Shown: positions 62,565 to 64,000 of the stretch, piece by piece
Position numbering within the stretch: position 1 is the first letter of the stretch
Layout: each line of letters starts with the position of its first letter
Program-made: the position numbers and the translations under genes
Notes under the pieces: model-generated
The model's input: the letters and a program-made list of their open reading frames with translations, nothing else
What the model was told of the DNA's origin: nothing
The model's database searches: none
Assembly (NCBI RefSeq): GCF_001476895.1
Contig: NZ_LDTB01000007.1
Span: 1 to 64,000 of the forward strand
Origin: Sphingomonas endophytica
Lineage (GTDB): Bacteria > Pseudomonadota > Alphaproteobacteria > Sphingomonadales > Sphingomonadaceae
DNA: 64,000 nt
Reading direction: 5' to 3'

Positions 62565-63863
62565 ATGTCCTTCTTCACCTCGCTTTCGGGCCTCCAGGCC
62601 ATGCAGACCGACATGTCGGTCATCAGCCACAACCTGGCCAACGTCTCCACCAACGGGTTCAAGAAGAGCCGGACCGCGTTCGCCGACGTCATCTCGTCGA
62701 ACGTCTCGACCGATCCGCGCAAGATGGTCGGCTCGGGCGTGTCGGTGAAGGGCACGGTTCAGCAGTTCTCGGACGGTTCGTCGAACCAGACCAAGAGCGC
62801 GCTCGATATGCAGATCCTGGGTGAGGGCTTCTTCGTCGTGAAGTCGACCGGCCTGTCGGATCAGATCAACTACACCCGCACCGGCGCGTTCACGGTCGAC
62901 GACAGTCGCAACGTGATCGATGCGCAGGGCAGCTATCTGATGGTCTATCCGGTCGACAACGACGGCAACGTCACCGCGACCGGCGACAAATCGCTGACCA
63001 ACCTGCAGATCCAGCCGACCAGCGGCTCGCCCAAGAAGACCGAGAACGTCGCGACCAAGGTGCAGATCCCCTCGACCGCGACCGTCAAGGATGCGACCAA
63101 GTTCAAGCGCACCGACACCACCACGTACAACAACTCGGTCGCGACCCGCGTCTATGACGCGAACGGCAATCCGATGACGATGACCAGCTATTACGTGCGG
63201 ACCGCGGAAGGCGACCCGAATGCAAAGGATGCCAACGGCAACGCGAAGCCCAACACCGGCACTTGGCAGGTCTTCACCTACGTCGGTGAAACGATGCTGA
63301 CCCCGGACGGCGCCGCCGCCCCGGGCCCGATCACGCAGACCTACGACACGACCGGTGCGCTGGTCGCTCCCACCGCGATCCAGTTCAAGCCGTTCATCCC
63401 GGCCTCGGGCGCGGCGCAACAGGCGATCAAGCTCGACCTGACCGGCTCGACGCAGACCGCGGCGGCGGCGGCGGTCAGCAACCGCGTGCAGGACGGCGTC
63501 GCGGTCGGCCAGCTCGTCGGTATCACCGTCGACGACGCCGGCATCATCAAGGCCAGCTATTCCAACTCGGACATCGTGCCGCTGGGCAAGGTGGCGATCG
63601 CGAAGTTCTCCGCGCCGACCGGCCTGCGGCAGGCGGGCAGCAACTATTGGCAGGCGACGGGTATCTCGGGGAAGGCGACGCTCGGCTTCGCCGCCGCCGA
63701 GGGCTTCGGCAGCCTGAAGTCGGGTCAGCTCGAAGGGTCAAACGTCGACATCACCGAGGAGCTGGTCAACCTGATCGCGGCGCAGCGCAACTTCCAGGCG
63801 AACTCGAAGGCGCTCGATACCGCGACGCAGGTGTCGCAGTCGATCTTCAACATCCGCGCCTGA
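62565..63863 (+). CDS. flgE: Flagellar hook protein FlgE
   Basis: The 432-residue protein has the hook N-terminus FFTSLSGLQAMQTDMSVISHNLANVSTNGFKKSRTAF (residues 3-39). The central hook domain includes SALDMQILGEGFFVVKS near 75. The C-terminal KSGQLEGSNVDITEELVNLIAAQRNFQANSKALDTATQVSQSIFNI matches FlgE. It polymerises into the universal joint between rod and filament. CAGGAGCAC is the ribosome site, 39 bases after flgD. The size is typical for Alphaproteobacteria and smaller than many FlgE proteins with large surface domains. Confidence 0.96.
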   Translation: MSFFTSLSGLQAMQTDMSVISHNLANVSTNGFKKSRTAFADVISSNVSTDPRKMVGSGVSVKGTVQQFSDGSSNQTKSALDMQILGEGFFVVKSTGLSDQINYTRTGAFTVDDSRNVIDAQGSYLMVYPVDNDGNVTATGDKSLTNLQIQPTSGSPKKTENVATKVQIPSTATVKDATKFKRTDTTTYNNSVATRVYDANGNPMTMTSYYVRTAEGDPNAKDANGNAKPNTGTWQVFTYVGETMLTPDGAAAPGPITQTYDTTGALVAPTAIQFKPFIPASGAAQQAIKLDLTGSTQTAAAAAVSNRVQDGVAVGQLVGITVDDAGIIKASYSNSDIVPLGKVAIAKFSAPTGLRQAGSNYWQATGISGKATLGFAAAEGFGSLKSGQLEGSNVDITEELVNLIAAQRNFQANSKALDTATQVSQSIFNIRA

Positions 63864-63898
63864 CCGGCGTCGGTTCGGCTCCGTCGGAGAGGATGTAA

Positions 63899-64000
63899 GT
63901 GGACAAGCTGGTCTATACCGCGGCGACGGGCCTGCGCGCGCACATGCAGTCGCAGGCCGCGATCGCCAACAACATGGCGAACGCCTCCACCACCGGCTTC
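63899..64000 (+). CDS. flgF: Flagellar rod protein FlgF, 5' part (cut by window end)
   Basis: The last 102 bases encode 34 residues, VDKLVYTAATGLRAHMQSQA then AIANNMANASTTGF, the N-terminus of FlgF (proximal rod), with the NNxANxxTxGF motif. The GTG start at 63899 follows GGAGAGGA at a good distance; a tiny ATG-TAA lies just upstream. FlgG, FlgH, FlgI, FlgK and FlgL are expected further right but are not in this window. Confidence 0.9.
   Translation, partial: MDKLVYTAATGLRAHMQSQAAIANNMANASTTGF

Overview
The window looks like chromosomal DNA of a sphingomonad (Alphaproteobacteria, Sphingomonadales). The evidence is the very high GC, the dense runs of genes joined by ATGA or TGATG overlaps, a large TonB-dependent receptor followed by SapC, cupin-like and tryptophan-halogenase-like genes, MipA/OmpV and COQ9 proteins, and one long flagellar cluster. 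This assignment is inferred from gene content; no marker gene such as 16S rRNA is present. The first 18 bases resemble the Tn5/Nextera mosaic end, so position 1 is probably a contig end with leftover adapter.

Layout. (1) 1-1343: a small AT-richer patch with a truncated Phd/YefM-type antitoxin and a DUF3800 protein, closed by an inverted repeat and a hairpin. (2) 1344-3407: thiC with a TPP riboswitch and a good promoter. (3) 3466-6986: two paralogous exported ferritin-like proteins divergent from an ECF sigma/anti-sigma pair. (4) 7352-10329: MipA-like porin, DUF2141 protein, fatty acid hydroxylase and HisN. (5) 10323-18558: a glycan-uptake type locus with a GH43 enzyme divergent from TonB receptor, SapC, cupin-8 and flavin-dependent halogenase, with a LacI-type operator on the receptor promoter. 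(6) 18569-23551: tyrA, hisC, a hypothetical gene, metX-metW and a single-domain response regulator. (7) 23529-29501: HWE kinase, ssb, feoB, feoA, COQ9 and a DMT permease. (8) 29644-34979: TlpA-like lipoprotein, argH, a small lipoprotein, lysA, a precorrin-2 dehydrogenase-like protein and a ZntB/CorA transporter. (9) 35233-64000: flagellar genes, nearly all of the export apparatus, basal body, C-ring, filament and cap, a stator-like pair, sigma-28 and FlgM, and the rod/hook genes flgBCDE plus the first 34 codons of flgF, cut by the window end.

The flagellar region shows a readable promoter hierarchy. Four sites fit the sigma-54 consensus (GG, ten bases, GC) before flgB, motA, the transglycosylase-flhA-fliA operon and fliK. 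The matching sigma-54 activator is encoded at 50871-52136. Three sites share TAAA-N15-GYCGTTT before fliC, flgM and fliD and are likely FliA (sigma-28) promoters. Several of these promoters lie so close to the start codon that leaderless mRNAs are predicted. The divergent motA/flgB region also carries two perfect palindromes that could be activator sites.

Seven REP-like inverted repeats, six of them about 93-95 bases long, are scattered between genes. One interrupts the flagellar operon between fliP and fliQ. I saw no rRNA, tRNA, CRISPR array, intact insertion sequence or prophage.
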